Notes under the pieces: generated by a model
What the model was told of the DNA's origin: nothing
Database searches by the model: none
What the model saw: only the letters and a program-made list of their open reading frames with translations
Shown: positions 8,677-20,934 of the stretch, piece by piece
Numbering within the stretch: the stretch's first letter is position 1
How the letters are laid out: the number at the start of each line of letters is the position of its first letter
Program-made: the position numbers and the translations under genes
Source of the DNA: Microbispora sp. NBC_01189
GTDB taxonomy: Bacteria > Actinomycetota > Actinomycetes > Streptosporangiales > Streptosporangiaceae
Length of the DNA stretch: 64,000 nucleotides
Assembly (NCBI RefSeq): GCF_036010665.1
Contig: NZ_CP108581.1
Location: 689,501 to 753,500, forward strand
Direction: 5' to 3'

Positions 8677-10209
8677 GTGAGCGAGACGCGGTACGCCCTG
8701 AACGGCATGGTGTGCACGGCCGACCACCTGGCCTCCGCGGCGGGTGTCGCGATGCTCGACCGGGGCGGCAACGCGGTGGACGCCGCCGTCGCCGCGGCCG
8801 CCGTGCTGGCGGTCACCGCCCCGCACATGTGCGGTCTCGGCGGCGACCTGTTCGCGCTCGTCCACGACGGCGCCGTGTCCGCGCTCAACGCGTCCGGACG
8901 GGCGGGATCGGGCGCGGACCCCGTACGGTTGCGGGCGGAGGGCCGGGACCGCATGCCGCACCTGTTCGACGTCCGGTCGGTCCCGGTGCCGGGCTGCGCG
9001 GACGGCTGGCTGGCGCTGCACGAGCGGTACGCCCGCCTGCCGCTCGCCGACCTGCTGGCCCCGGCGATCCGCCACGCGGCCGGCGGCTTTCCCGCCTCGC
9101 CGCTGCTGGGGCCGACGGCCGACTTCGTCGGCACGCTCGCCGGGGCCGGCGACTTCGCGGCCGTACGGCGCGCCGGAGACGTGATCCATCGTCCCGGGGT
9201 CGCCAGGGCGCTGGCCGCCCTCGCCGAAGGCGGCCGGGACGCGTTCTACCAGGGCGAGTTCGGCGAGGGACTGCTGGCGCTGGGCGGCGGCGAGTACACC
9301 GCCGACGACCTGGCCCGGCCGAACGCCGACTGGGTGGAGCCGCTGGAGATCGAGGTGTTCGGGCACCGCGTCTGGACGACGCCGCCGAACTCGCAGGGCT
9401 ACCTGCTGCTGCTCGCGCTGGAGATCCTCGCCGGGCTCGGCCCGCCCGCCGATCCCGCCGACCCGGGCTGGGCGCACCTGATGGTGGAGTCGGCCAGGGC
9501 GGCCGGGCACGACCGCCTCGGCGTGCTGCACGAGACGGCCGTCGCGCCCCTGGAGACGGCGGCCGCCCGGGGGGCCCTGGTGGATCCCGGGCGCCGCTCG
9601 CCGCTGCCCGCCGCCCCCGCCGCGCCCGGCGACACGACGTACCTGTGCGCGGTGGACGGGGACGGCATGGGCGTCTCGCTCATCCAGTCGAACGCATCGG
9701 GCTTCGGCAGCCTGCTCTTCGAGCCGAACACCGGCATCAACCTGCACAACCGCGGCATCGGCTTCTCGCTCACGCCTGGTCATCCCGCGGAGTACGGCCC
9801 GGGCCGCCGGCCGCCCCACACTTTGTGCCCGGCGCTGGTCACCCGGCCGGACGGGACCCTGCGCGCGGTCCTCGGCACGATGGGCGGGGACGCCCAGCCG
9901 CAGATCCTGCTGCAGATCGTCACCCGTCTCCTCCTGCACCGGCAGACGCCGTCAGCGGCCGTCGGCGCCCCCCGGTGGCGGCTGAGCGGCGGCGACACCG
10001 GCTTCGACACCTGGCGGTCCGATCAGGGGGTCGAGGTCGAGGAGGGGGCACCGTGGGCGGACGGCCTGCGCGAGCGCGGCCATCCGGTCGGGACGGCCGC
10101 GTACGGCACGGACTTCGGGCACGCCCATCTGATCGACCTGCTCCCGTCGGGCATGCTCGCCGGAGCGGCCGACCCCCGCGCCCTCATCGGCGCCGCGCTG
10201 GGCCGCTGA
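8677..10209 (+). CDS. gamma-glutamyltransferase family protein
   Basis: This 510-residue Ntn-hydrolase of the gamma-glutamyltranspeptidase family cleaves itself before a Thr that becomes the nucleophile; members act on glutathione, gamma-glutamyl amides or acyl-drugs. The N-terminal block GGNAVDAAVAAAAVLAV and the PHMCGLGGDLFALV block are typical. The probable processing site is DTTYLCAVDGDGMGVS in the second half, and the C-terminal GTMGGDAQPQ loop is conserved. No signal peptide is present, so this is a cytoplasmic member rather than a periplasmic Ggt. The GTG at 8677 gives the usual N-terminus; earlier in-frame residues overlap the divergent HAD gene. Confidence 0.88.
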   Translation: MSETRYALNGMVCTADHLASAAGVAMLDRGGNAVDAAVAAAAVLAVTAPHMCGLGGDLFALVHDGAVSALNASGRAGSGADPVRLRAEGRDRMPHLFDVRSVPVPGCADGWLALHERYARLPLADLLAPAIRHAAGGFPASPLLGPTADFVGTLAGAGDFAAVRRAGDVIHRPGVARALAALAEGGRDAFYQGEFGEGLLALGGGEYTADDLARPNADWVEPLEIEVFGHRVWTTPPNSQGYLLLLALEILAGLGPPADPADPGWAHLMVESARAAGHDRLGVLHETAVAPLETAAARGALVDPGRRSPLPAAPAAPGDTTYLCAVDGDGMGVSLIQSNASGFGSLLFEPNTGINLHNRGIGFSLTPGHPAEYGPGRRPPHTLCPALVTRPDGTLRAVLGTMGGDAQPQILLQIVTRLLLHRQTPSAAVGAPRWRLSGGDTGFDTWRSDQGVEVEEGAPWADGLRERGHPVGTAAYGTDFGHAHLIDLLPSGMLAGAADPRALIGAALGR

Positions 10210-10217
10210 CGCCGGGG

Positions 10218-14318
<4,101 letters not shown>

Positions 14319-14573
14319 TCCAGGCTCAAGGATAGGCAACGACCCCGGCCGATCTGCCAGCCGTTTTCGATCCGCGCGGCGGGCGGCCCGCCGGAGGAGG
14401 CCGCCGAGGGCCGGCCGGGCACCCCCGCCACGGCCGGCCACAGTCTGCTCAGAGTGGGCTCACAATGGGCTCGCGGCCGGCTTACGGGCCGGTCAGGGCC
14501 GTGCCCGGTCGTCGCGGCGCCGATGACGGACGCCCCGGACGGCGGCCCCACACAGCGGCCTCAGACGGCGGCC

Positions 14574-15257
14574 TCAGTGGCGGCGCGGGGGCTGGTACTT
14601 GTATCCCACGTTCCGGACGGTGACGATCCGGCCCGCGTGCCTGCCGAGCTTGCGGCGCAGCCTCAGCACGTGTACGTCGACCGTGCGCCCGCCCTCCTCG
14701 TCGTACCGGTCCCAGACGGCCGCCATGAGCTGGCGGCGGTTGTAGACCCGGCCCGGCGCGGCGGTGAGATAGTCGAGGAGCTCGAACTCCCGGTAGGTGA
14801 GCTCGATCTCCTCGCCGCCGCTGCGGGCCACCCGCGCGGTCCGGTCCAGGACCAGGTCCTCCTCCGCGAAGGACGCGGCGGAAAGCTCGTGCCACGCCGG
14901 TCCGGATGGCCGCTCGCGCGTGGCCGGCGCCCCGGAGGAACCGGCGGACGGCGGCATGCCCGCGATGTCGGATCCGGTGGACGACGGGCTGCCCGCGATG
15001 GCGGACCCCGCGAACTCGACGGCCGCCCGGGCCGCCCCGCTCACCGCGTCACTCTCCTCGGCGGCGGCCGGACGGGGCGTCCGGGCCGGTACGTCCAGAG
15101 AGCTGTCCGCGGGCACGAGATAGCCCACGATCATCAGCGCGGCCCCGGTGCCCGGCACGGGAAGCACGCCGAGCACGGAGCCCTGCCCGGGGTCGGGGGG
15201 CTCGTGGCCGTGCTCGTACCCACGTACGCCGGATTCGATCACATTCTGGTGGGACAT
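14574..15257 (-). CDS. winged-helix (OmpR/PhoB-type) transcriptional regulator lacking a receiver domain
   Basis: This 227-residue regulator has a C-terminal OmpR/PhoB winged helix (about residues 135-225) with ELTYREFELLDYL, the recognition region GGRTVDVHVLRLRRKL and the wing VRNVGYKYQPP. There is no phosphoacceptor receiver domain. The N-terminal 120 residues are Ala/Ser/Gly-rich with a short conserved-looking hydrophobic patch GAALMIVGYLVPAD. The start is supported by GGAG seven bases before ATG. A leader peptide gene with Arg and Cys codons lies about 110 bp upstream on the same strand, so expression may be attenuated by translation of that leader. Target genes are unknown. It is an orphan with no histidine kinase beside it. 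Confidence 0.85.
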   Translation of the reverse strand: MSHQNVIESGVRGYEHGHEPPDPGQGSVLGVLPVPGTGAALMIVGYLVPADSSLDVPARTPRPAAAEESDAVSGAARAAVEFAGSAIAGSPSSTGSDIAGMPPSAGSSGAPATRERPSGPAWHELSAASFAEEDLVLDRTARVARSGGEEIELTYREFELLDYLTAAPGRVYNRRQLMAAVWDRYDEEGGRTVDVHVLRLRRKLGRHAGRIVTVRNVGYKYQPPRRH

Positions 15258-15369
15258 GTCGTTTCTCCTCGCCTGTCACGTAAGGGCCTGTCGCGTACGG
15301 AATGCCTGTCTTACGGGATGGTGGTGACCACGGTCGCCGGCCGGACGCCGGCGAGTCGCCGGCAGGTGG
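15258..15369 (-). promoter_or_regulatory. possible attenuator region between leader peptide and regulator
   Basis: This 112-bp untranslated stretch holds overlapping complementary GCCGGC/GCCGGCGAC blocks (around 15338-15365) that could pair in more than one way, as expected for leader-coupled attenuation. No classical U-tract follows. The structure has not been computed, so this is an inference from position. Confidence 0.35.
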
Positions 15370-15441
15370 TCAACAGGCGGCGGCGCAGACGCGCAGCAGG
15401 TCGATGTGCCGGCGCTGGGTCAACCCGCCCGAGGAGCTCAT
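15370..15441 (-). CDS. putative actinobacterial leader peptide (23 aa)
   Basis: A 23-codon reading frame encodes MSSSGGLTQ followed by RRHIDLLRVC and AAAC-stop. This matches the pattern of short actinobacterial leader peptides (a TQRRHxDLxRVxxxxC core with a terminal Cys) that are found upstream of sulfur, cysteine and regulator genes and are thought to act by ribosome stalling. The leader precedes the winged-helix regulator by 112 bp on the same strand. The intervening DNA holds GCCGGC-rich inverted repeats that could form alternative hairpins. The start is uncertain: no clear ribosome site precedes the ATG, and an internal TTG would give 17 residues. It is too short for standard gene callers. 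Confidence 0.7.
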   Translation of the reverse strand: MSSSGGLTQRRHIDLLRVCAAAC

Positions 15442-15535
15442 GAGTCAATCATGACAGCGAGATTACCCGCTGTCCAGGTAGGAATAAGGGAGATCTATCG
15501 TTCAGGATCAAGCCGGCACAGAGAAGGCCGACCCG

Positions 15536-15628
15536 GGGCAGGCGGACCCAAGACAGGCGAACTCGGGGCACGCCGAACTCGGGGCACGCCGAACTGGGGG
15601 CAGGCGGACCCAAGACAGGCGGACTCAG
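15536..15628. repeat. imperfect short tandem repeat (about 12-18 bp units)
   Basis: Five to six imperfect units built from GGGCACGCCGAACTC, GGCGGACCCAAGACA and related words lie downstream of ppgK, reaching its stop codon. No reading frame or hairpin is preferred. It is within the otherwise gene-free 15442-15624 stretch. Confidence 0.8.
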
Positions 15629-16362
15629 GGCAGGCGCGCGGCCCCCGCCGCGGCCATCGCGGCGCCGATGATCCCGGCCTCGTTCAGCAGCACGGCCGGC
15701 ACCACGGGGGTGTCCCCCAGGTGGACGTGCGGCAGGAACTTCTCCGCCTTCTTGCTCACGCCCCCTCCGACGACGATCAGGGTGGGAGACAGCAGGTCGC
15801 GCATGTGCGCGAGGTACTCCTCGACGCGCTCGGCCCACTTGCCCCAGTCGAGATCCTCCTCCTCGCGCACCCGGTCGGAGGCGCGGTGCTCGGCCTCCTT
15901 GCCGCGAATCTCGATGTGGCCGAACTCGGTGTTGGGCACCAGCCGGCCGTCCACGAACAGCGCGCTGCCGATCCCGGTGCCGAAGGTCAGCATCAGGACC
16001 ACCCCGGGCCTGCCCCGCCCCGCGCCGAACGTCATCTCGGCGACCCCGGCCGCGTCGGCGTCGTTGAGAACGACCGATTGGTCGCCGAACAGGTCGGCGC
16101 CCTTCACTCCGATCCACGACTTGTCCACGTTGGCGGCCGTACGAATGACGCCGTCGAGGACCACCCCGGGGAAGGTGACGCCGATCGGGCCGGTCCAGGA
16201 GAAGTGGTCCACGATCACCTGCACCGCCGCGGCGACGGCCCCCGGCGAGGAGGGGCGCGGTGTCGGGACGCGCAGGCGCTCGCGGGTGAGCGTCCCGGTG
16301 AGCGTGTCCACAGTGGCGCCCTTGATGCCCGAGCCGCCGATGTCGATGCCCAGAACTTCCAT
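15625..16362 (-). CDS. ppgK: polyphosphate glucokinase
   Basis: This 245-residue ROK-family kinase phosphorylates glucose with inorganic polyphosphate (and usually ATP) as donor, feeding glycolysis; the strict form is an actinobacterial hallmark. The N-terminal phosphate loop GIDIGGSGIKGA, the glucose site with catalytic Asp in VVLNDADAAGVAE, LTFGTGIGSALF and the EFGHIEIRGKEAEHRASD block match PpgK rather than ordinary ROK glucokinases, which carry a zinc CxCGxxGC motif that is absent here. The length is typical (about 250-260). Regulation is not evident. It is divergent from a small membrane protein. Confidence 0.93.
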   Translation of the reverse strand: MEVLGIDIGGSGIKGATVDTLTGTLTRERLRVPTPRPSSPGAVAAAVQVIVDHFSWTGPIGVTFPGVVLDGVIRTAANVDKSWIGVKGADLFGDQSVVLNDADAAGVAEMTFGAGRGRPGVVLMLTFGTGIGSALFVDGRLVPNTEFGHIEIRGKEAEHRASDRVREEEDLDWGKWAERVEEYLAHMRDLLSPTLIVVGGGVSKKAEKFLPHVHLGDTPVVPAVLLNEAGIIGAAMAAAGAARLP

Positions 16363-16513
16363 GACTTCCCTCCCGGTCCGGCTTCACGGCTACCCCGCCG
16401 GCCTCTCCTCATGCGCGGTCGCGAGTATCGCACGCCGTCGCGGGTGCGGCGGGTTACGTCAGAAGAGGCCGGGTAGCCCACAAAGAGGGGCAAATCACCA
16501 CAAGGGGGACACC

Positions 16514-16804
16514 ATGATCAAGACGCTTCACAAAATAGGGCTCCGCTCCAACATGATGTACGGCGCGGCGTTCGGGTCGATCGGCATGTCGATCGCCTCC
16601 TGGATCATCTCGAACAAATACGAGCAGGCGGGCATCGAACGCGCGGACCGCTGGGCGCTGTTCGTCGGCGAGTGGGCCCCGACCTTCTTCGCGATGGGCA
16701 TCGCCCTGCAGCTTGAGGAGATGTCCGAGGAGAAGGGGCGCGAGACCCCCGAGTGGCAGGAGCAGAGCAGCGACATCCGCCGCCCCACCCGCGCAGGCGT
16801 CTAG
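16514..16804 (+). CDS. small actinobacterial membrane protein, function unknown
   Basis: This 96-residue protein has two probable transmembrane helices (about 14-34, YGAAFGSIGMSIASWIIS, and about 46-64, ALFVGEWAPTFFAMGIAL), followed by an acidic/charged cytoplasmic tail ending QSSDIRRPTRAGV. It resembles short conserved actinobacterial membrane proteins with no assigned function. ATG 16514 follows GGGGGA with good spacing and gives a clean N-terminus; longer upstream reading is antisense to ppgK. It stands alone and ends before a strong terminator hairpin. Confidence 0.82.
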   Translation: MIKTLHKIGLRSNMMYGAAFGSIGMSIASWIISNKYEQAGIERADRWALFVGEWAPTFFAMGIALQLEEMSEEKGRETPEWQEQSSDIRRPTRAGV

Positions 16805-16831
16805 CGCTCGGCAGGGCCGGGCGCTCCACGA

Positions 16832-16867
16832 GCGGCCCGGAGGGACCGGACGGCCCCTCCGGGCCGC
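16832..16867. terminator. strong GC hairpin between convergent genes
   Basis: A perfect 13-bp stem (GCGGCCCGGAGGG / CCCTCCGGGCCGC) with a 10-nt loop lies 27 bp after the small membrane protein gene and before the convergent NmrA gene. Confidence 0.7.
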
Positions 16868-16869
16868 CC

Positions 16870-16975
16870 CGTGTCCACCCCGGGTCCACCCCGGGTCCAC
16901 CCCCGGGCCGCTTCGGCGCCCGCCCCGTGCTCGACCCGTGTCGCCCCGTGCCCGACCCGTGTCGCCCTGGGCCCA
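16870..16975. repeat. short tandem repeats in intergenic DNA
   Basis: About three copies of an 11-bp word CCGGGTCCACC near 16878-16906 are followed by two to three copies of an approximately 21-bp word containing GACCCGTGTCGCCC near 16924-16970. No gene is supported in 16868-17025. Confidence 0.75.
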
Positions 16976-17025
16976 CCCGCGTCCGCCCGCCCCGCCGCGG
17001 CCGTTCCCCCTGTCGCCGGGAAGGG

Positions 17026-17952
17026 TCAGGCCTCGGCCCGGAAGTGTTCACGCGCCCATTCCTCGAAGGTGGTGAGCGGGATGCCGAAGGCCCGCGCGTA
17101 CTCCGGGCGGGCGCGCTGACCGACCGTGTCGATGTACTCGTGTGACGTGACGCCCGCTCCCGGCATTCCGGCGGCGACCGCCTCCTCCATGGTCATGTCG
17201 GGCGCGGCCAGCTCCCTGCCCAGAGCGCGGGAGAGAACCCCGGCGATCTCCGTCATCGAGAGGTGGTCGCCGGCCAGTTCCAGCTCGACCTCGTGGAACC
17301 GGTCCGGTGCGGCGAAGGCGGCGGCGGCCGCCGCGCCGATGTCACCGGCCGCGACGAGGGAGAGCCGGGTGCCGGGCCTCAGCACGGTCACGATCCCCCC
17401 TTCGACACCGCGGGGAAGCAGGTAGGCCGTCGACGGCAGGAAGTTCTCCATGAAGAAGCCGGGCTTGATGATCGTCCAGCGTGCGAAGCCCGCCTTCCGT
17501 ACCCTCTCCTGGGCCTCGGCCTTGGCGGTGAGGGCTGGCTCTATCGACGCCCAGCGGCCTTCGGCCCAGCCGGGGGCCTCGACGTGCGACCCCGCACCGG
17601 AGACGGACGTGTGCACGAACTGCGGCACGCCCGCGGCCAGAGCGCCCTCGACCAGGTTGACGGCCTGGGTCACCTCGCCCTCGAAGTCGTAGGCGTCTCC
17701 CTTGATCGGGGGCATCTGCACCGAGAAGGCGGCCCGGGCCCCCCGCGCGGCCCGGACCACGGAGTCGCGGTCGTTCAGGTCGCCGGTGACCAGTTCGGCG
17801 CCGAGCGCCTCGACCGCCCTCGCCCGGGCGGTCGAGGGGTCGCGGACCAGCGCCCGGACGGGAACGCCGTTCGCCAGCAGGGCGCGGGCGGTGGCGCCAC
17901 CCTGCCGTCCGGTGGCCCCGGTGACCAGAACGGGTGCGGATTCGGTGGACAT
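17026..17952 (-). CDS. NmrA family NAD(P)-binding protein
   Basis: This 308-residue protein is an atypical short-chain-dehydrogenase-fold protein. It has the N-terminal nucleotide loop VTGATGRQGGATARAL (about 9-24) and the NmrA block KPGFFMENFLP in the middle. Members sense NADP(H) redox state or reduce quinones and isoprenoid-like substrates; which applies here is unknown. ATG 17952 follows GGAGGGG. It is divergent from a TetR regulator over a 104-bp region with two matching dyads, so TetR-controlled expression is likely. Confidence 0.9.
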   Translation of the reverse strand: MSTESAPVLVTGATGRQGGATARALLANGVPVRALVRDPSTARARAVEALGAELVTGDLNDRDSVVRAARGARAAFSVQMPPIKGDAYDFEGEVTQAVNLVEGALAAGVPQFVHTSVSGAGSHVEAPGWAEGRWASIEPALTAKAEAQERVRKAGFARWTIIKPGFFMENFLPSTAYLLPRGVEGGIVTVLRPGTRLSLVAAGDIGAAAAAAFAAPDRFHEVELELAGDHLSMTEIAGVLSRALGRELAAPDMTMEEAVAAGMPGAGVTSHEYIDTVGQRARPEYARAFGIPLTTFEEWAREHFRAEA

Positions 17953-17981
17953 GAGTCCCCTCCTACAGGTGAGCATGAGCT

Positions 17982-18002
17982 AAGTGGCGGGCCCCGCCAC
18001 TT
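17982..18002. promoter_or_regulatory. TetR-type operator, perfect dyad
   Basis: A perfect inverted repeat AAGTGGCGGG-C-CCCGCCACTT lies midway between the divergent NmrA and TetR genes. Perfect 10-bp arms around a single base are typical of TetR-family operators. Confidence 0.8.
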
Positions 18003-18015
18003 ATGCTTCGGTAAG

Positions 18016-18036
18016 ATACGGCGGACCCCGCCATTT
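18016..18036. promoter_or_regulatory. second, imperfect TetR-type operator
   Basis: This 21-bp site shares 16 of 21 positions with the perfect dyad at 17982-18002, including the whole core GGCGG and CCCCGCCA. It sits 21 bp before the TetR start, so it could mediate autorepression. Confidence 0.65.
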
Positions 18037-18056
18037 AGCAACCACGAGGTGACGCG

Positions 18057-18626
18057 ATGCCCGCCCAGCGTGCGGACGCCCGGCGCAACTACGGCCTCCT
18101 GCTCGCCGTGGCCAAGGAGGAGATCGCCGCGTACGGCCCCGACGCCTCCCTGGAACAGATCGCCCGGACCGCCGGGGTCGGCTCCGCCACGCTGCGCCGG
18201 CACTTCCCCAGCCGTCGCGCGCTGCTGGAGGCCGTCTTCCGCGAACGGGTCGAGTCTCTCTGCGCCCACGCCCGCGAGCTCACGGCCAGGTCCGACACCC
18301 GGGCCGCGCTGCTGGAGTGGCTGCGCGCCGTCGTGGCGGACGTCGCGACCATCCGGGGGCTGGCCACGGCGCTGACCCTCGACCCCACGCTCGACGGCGA
18401 CGCGGCGCACGAGTACTGCTGCTCGGCGCAGCTCACCGAGGCGGGCGAGCCACTGGTGCGCCGCGTCGCGGACGACGGCGCGCTGGCACCGGGCGTGACC
18501 ATCGCCGATCTCCTCACCCTGATCACCGGCATCGCCCTGGCCACGGAACACCGTCCGGACGCCGCCGTCGAGGCCGACCGGCTGCTCGGCCTGGCCCTGG
18601 CGGGGGTCAGCCCCCTCCGTGGCTGA
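18057..18626 (+). CDS. TetR/AcrR family transcriptional regulator
   Basis: This 189-residue regulator has an N-terminal helix-turn-helix (about 25-50: SLEQIARTAGVGSATLRRHF) followed by the FPSR.ALLEAVF linker helix and an all-helical ligand-binding domain. It most likely represses the divergent NmrA gene and itself through the two dyads between them. The ligand is unknown. ATG 18057 follows GAGGTG. Its 3' end overlaps the start of the P-loop kinase gene by 8 bp, which suggests translational coupling. Confidence 0.92.
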   Translation: MPAQRADARRNYGLLLAVAKEEIAAYGPDASLEQIARTAGVGSATLRRHFPSRRALLEAVFRERVESLCAHARELTARSDTRAALLEWLRAVVADVATIRGLATALTLDPTLDGDAAHEYCCSAQLTEAGEPLVRRVADDGALAPGVTIADLLTLITGIALATEHRPDAAVEADRLLGLALAGVSPLRG

Positions 18627-19218
18627 GCGGAGGGAGCGCCGCCCATACGCGGCGGCTCCGCCGGGTTCGGCGCGTGTGACACCGGACCCCGCCACCCTCG
18701 CGCGCCGGCTGCGCGCGCTGCCCGCCCGCGCGGGCGGCACCCGCGTCCTGGCCGTCGAGGGACGCTCTGGTGCGGGCAAGTCGACGCTGGCCGCCGCCGT
18801 GGCCGCAGCGCTCACCGCGCCGGTCGTCCGCATGGACGACCTGTACGACGGCTGGGACGGCCTGCAGGCCGGCGTGGACGCCCTGCTGGAGTGGGTGCTG
18901 CGGCCGCTCGGCCTCGGCCGCCCGGCACGCTGGCGCCGCTACGACTGGGCACGTGGCGAGTACGCGGAATGGCACGAGATCGCCGAGGCGGACACCCTCG
19001 TGATCGAAGGCGTGGGCTGCGGCGCCCGCGAGGCCGGGCCGTACCTCAGCGGGCTGGTCTGGCTGGAGGCCGCCGAGGAGGTCCGCCGGGCGCGGGCGCT
19101 CGCCCGCGACGGCGAAACGTACGCGCCGCACTGGCGGCGCTGGGCCGAGCAGGAGGATCGGTACTACGCCCGCCACGACGTGCGCTCCCAGGCCTGCCTC
19201 GTCATCGTCACCGGCTGA
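18619..19218 (+). CDS. uridine kinase-like P-loop NTPase
   Basis: This 199-residue P-loop protein has Walker A EGRSGAGKST at about 47-56 and the block APVVRMDDLYDGWDGL, which resembles the acceptor-binding loop of uridine kinase and phosphoribulokinase-like enzymes. It probably transfers phosphate from ATP to a small hydroxylated metabolite; the acceptor is unknown. It starts with GTG overlapping the TetR stop; a GTG at 18676 is an alternative that would trim 19 unconserved-looking residues. It forms a two-gene operon with the TetR regulator. Confidence 0.82.
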   Translation: MAERRERRPYAAAPPGSARVTPDPATLARRLRALPARAGGTRVLAVEGRSGAGKSTLAAAVAAALTAPVVRMDDLYDGWDGLQAGVDALLEWVLRPLGLGRPARWRRYDWARGEYAEWHEIAEADTLVIEGVGCGAREAGPYLSGLVWLEAAEEVRRARALARDGETYAPHWRRWAEQEDRYYARHDVRSQACLVIVTG

Positions 19219-19249
19219 GGGCGTCGTGGCCGGGCGGCCCGGTCGCCGA

Positions 19250-19648
19250 TCAGCCCAGGCCGGCGTGGTACTCCTCGTCGGTCACCGGGCCGTGCCAGTG
19301 GGTCTTGCCGCTCGCCGTGACGGCGATGTGCACCAGCGTGTCGTCGGCGGCCGCGCCGTGCCAGTGCTTCTCCCCCGGCTGCACGTGGACCCAGTCGCCC
19401 GGCCCGATGGGCGTGCCCTCGGTCTCGCCCCAGCGCACCACCACCCCGCGTCCCGACAGCACGTGCAGCGCCTGCTCCCCCTCGTGGGTGTGCCAGCCCG
19501 AGCGGGCCCGCGGGGCGTAGGAGAAGCGCTGGGCGCTCAGGCCGTCCGGCCGCACCGTCTCCAGCGCCTCCGCCTCCCACACGCCGTCGGTGAACCTGTC
19601 CGGTCCCGGCCGGGTGGCCTTCATGTCGCCTTCCCGTACGAACCTCAA
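19250..19648 (-). CDS. cupin domain protein
   Basis: This 132-residue single-domain cupin has motif 1 in GWHTHEGEQALHVLSGRG (metal His/His/Glu) and motif 2 in PGEKHWHGA, so a mononuclear metal site is likely. Members of this kind include small quercetinase- or carboxymuconolactone-like proteins; no reaction can be assigned. A TTG start at 19648 is chosen because GGGAG sits at the right distance upstream and gives the family-type N-terminus MRFVREGD; ATG 19624 is the fallback. It is divergent from hsp20 and convergent with the kinase gene. Confidence 0.82.
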   Translation of the reverse strand: MRFVREGDMKATRPGPDRFTDGVWEAEALETVRPDGLSAQRFSYAPRARSGWHTHEGEQALHVLSGRGVVVRWGETEGTPIGPGDWVHVQPGEKHWHGAAADDTLVHIAVTASGKTHWHGPVTDEEYHAGLG

Positions 19649-19821
19649 CGCGCACTCCCTTCGCCGCGGGCCGGTCGAGCCATGCCGAAGCCGTGCCTCG
19701 GCCCTGCCGGCATCACGATCACCATCCTGCATCAGGCGGCACCACCCAGCCATGGCGATTTGTCCGATTCATGCCTGGGTACGTCTTTCTTGATGAGTTC
19801 TGCCGGATGGAGGTGACAGCC

Positions 19822-20256
19822 ATGAGCGTTCCGATGCGGCGGGAGTCCCGGGGCCTCGTGCCCGACCTGTTCGACCTGCTGGAGGCGCCGCTGGCCGCGA
19901 TGAGGCCGATGGCCGGCCAGCAGATGCGGCTGGAGGACTACGTCAGGGACGGCCGGTACGTGCTGCGGGCGGAACTGCCCGGCATCGACCCGGAGAAGGA
20001 CGTCGAGATCAGTGTGTCGAGCGGAGTCCTGACCATCCACGCCGAAAGGCGCCACGAGGAGCGGCAGGGGCACCGGACCGAGTTCCGGTACGGGACCTTC
20101 ACCCGGTCCATCGTGCTGCCCCCGAACGTGGATGAGAACGACGTGAAGGCCACCTATGACAAGGGCATCCTTGAGGTGAGCGTACGGCTCGCCGAGGAGC
20201 GGGAGGAGCGCAGGCGCATCCCGATCGAGCGGCCGGAAGGACAGGGGAAAGACTGA
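19822..20256 (+). CDS. Hsp20/alpha-crystallin family small heat-shock protein
   Basis: This 144-residue holdase has the alpha-crystallin domain from about 40 to 130: LEDYVRDGRYVLRAELPGID, DVEISVSSGVLTIHAERR and the FTRSIVLP strand. The C-terminal I-x-I-like RIPIE completes the usual oligomer contact. It prevents aggregation of unfolded proteins. ATG 19822 follows GGAGGTGA. Its neighbours, a universal stress protein remnant and DUF1876, suggest a stress cluster of the type seen near DosR-like regulons, but no regulator site was identified. Confidence 0.92.
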   Translation: MSVPMRRESRGLVPDLFDLLEAPLAAMRPMAGQQMRLEDYVRDGRYVLRAELPGIDPEKDVEISVSSGVLTIHAERRHEERQGHRTEFRYGTFTRSIVLPPNVDENDVKATYDKGILEVSVRLAEEREERRRIPIERPEGQGKD

Positions 20257-20290
20257 CCCGTCCGGGTGTGTCAGGCCCGCGGGACACGGT

Positions 20291-20934
20291 TCAGCCCGGC
20301 GGCCGTACGACGGCGACGGGGCAGTCGGCATGGTGCAGGACGCCCCGGCTGACCGAGCCGAGCATCGCCGACCCCAGCGCGCCACGGCCGCGCGAGCCGA
20401 CCACGAGCAGGTCGGCGGTGCGCGACGCCTGAATGAGCGCGTCGACGGGGTGGCCGTAGACGCTCTCCTCGTGCATGGCCACGTCCGGATACTTGCGGCG
20501 CGGGCCCGCCAGCTTCTCCTCGGGCACGCGCCTGCCGGCCTCGCGTACCGCCCGGCGACATGGGAGCTGACCGACCCGACGACGATGCCGGCGAAGCCGC
20601 CGAGCCCCCTGCTGCCCAGGACGATCTCGGTGGCCTCCTTCCCCCTGTCCCGCAGCGTGCGGGCGGGGATGCCTTCGACGATCTCCGCGCTGATCGGCAC
20701 GTCCGGCCGGTGCTCGCGCACCACGGCCGCGGCGGCGGCGAGCGCCCGCTCGGCGTGCCGGATCAGCGGATCGCCGCCCGAGGTGGGGAACTTCGCTATC
20801 CCGTACGCCCAGTGGTCCACGACCGAGACGAGGCGGAGCGGGCAGCCGCGGCGGGCGGCGTCGTCCGCGCCCCACCGCACGGCGGCCGTCGCGGCGGGCG
20901 AGCCGTCGGTGCCGACGACGATCTGGCCGGGCAT
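20291..20934 (-). pseudogene. universal stress protein, internally deleted and frameshifted
   Basis: The 5' part encodes a normal first USP domain: IVVGTDGSPAATAAVRWG, the ATP loop GSRGLGGFAGIVVGSVSS. At about 20548 the frame stops making sense; the other minus frame continues with VREAGRRVPEEKL, then YGHPVDALIQAS, VVGSRGRGALGSAMLGSVSR and HADCPVAVVRPPG, which is the second half of a second USP domain. The C-terminal half of domain one after SSHVAG and the first half of domain two (about 70-75 residues) are missing. The simplest reading is an internal deletion that also shifted the frame in a tandem-domain USP of about 290 residues. A sequencing error alone would not explain the missing residues. 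Confidence 0.8.

Noticed and set aside
15536-15628. A CRISPR array.
   Set aside because: The repeats are short, contiguous and imperfect, without unique spacers, and no cas gene is present.
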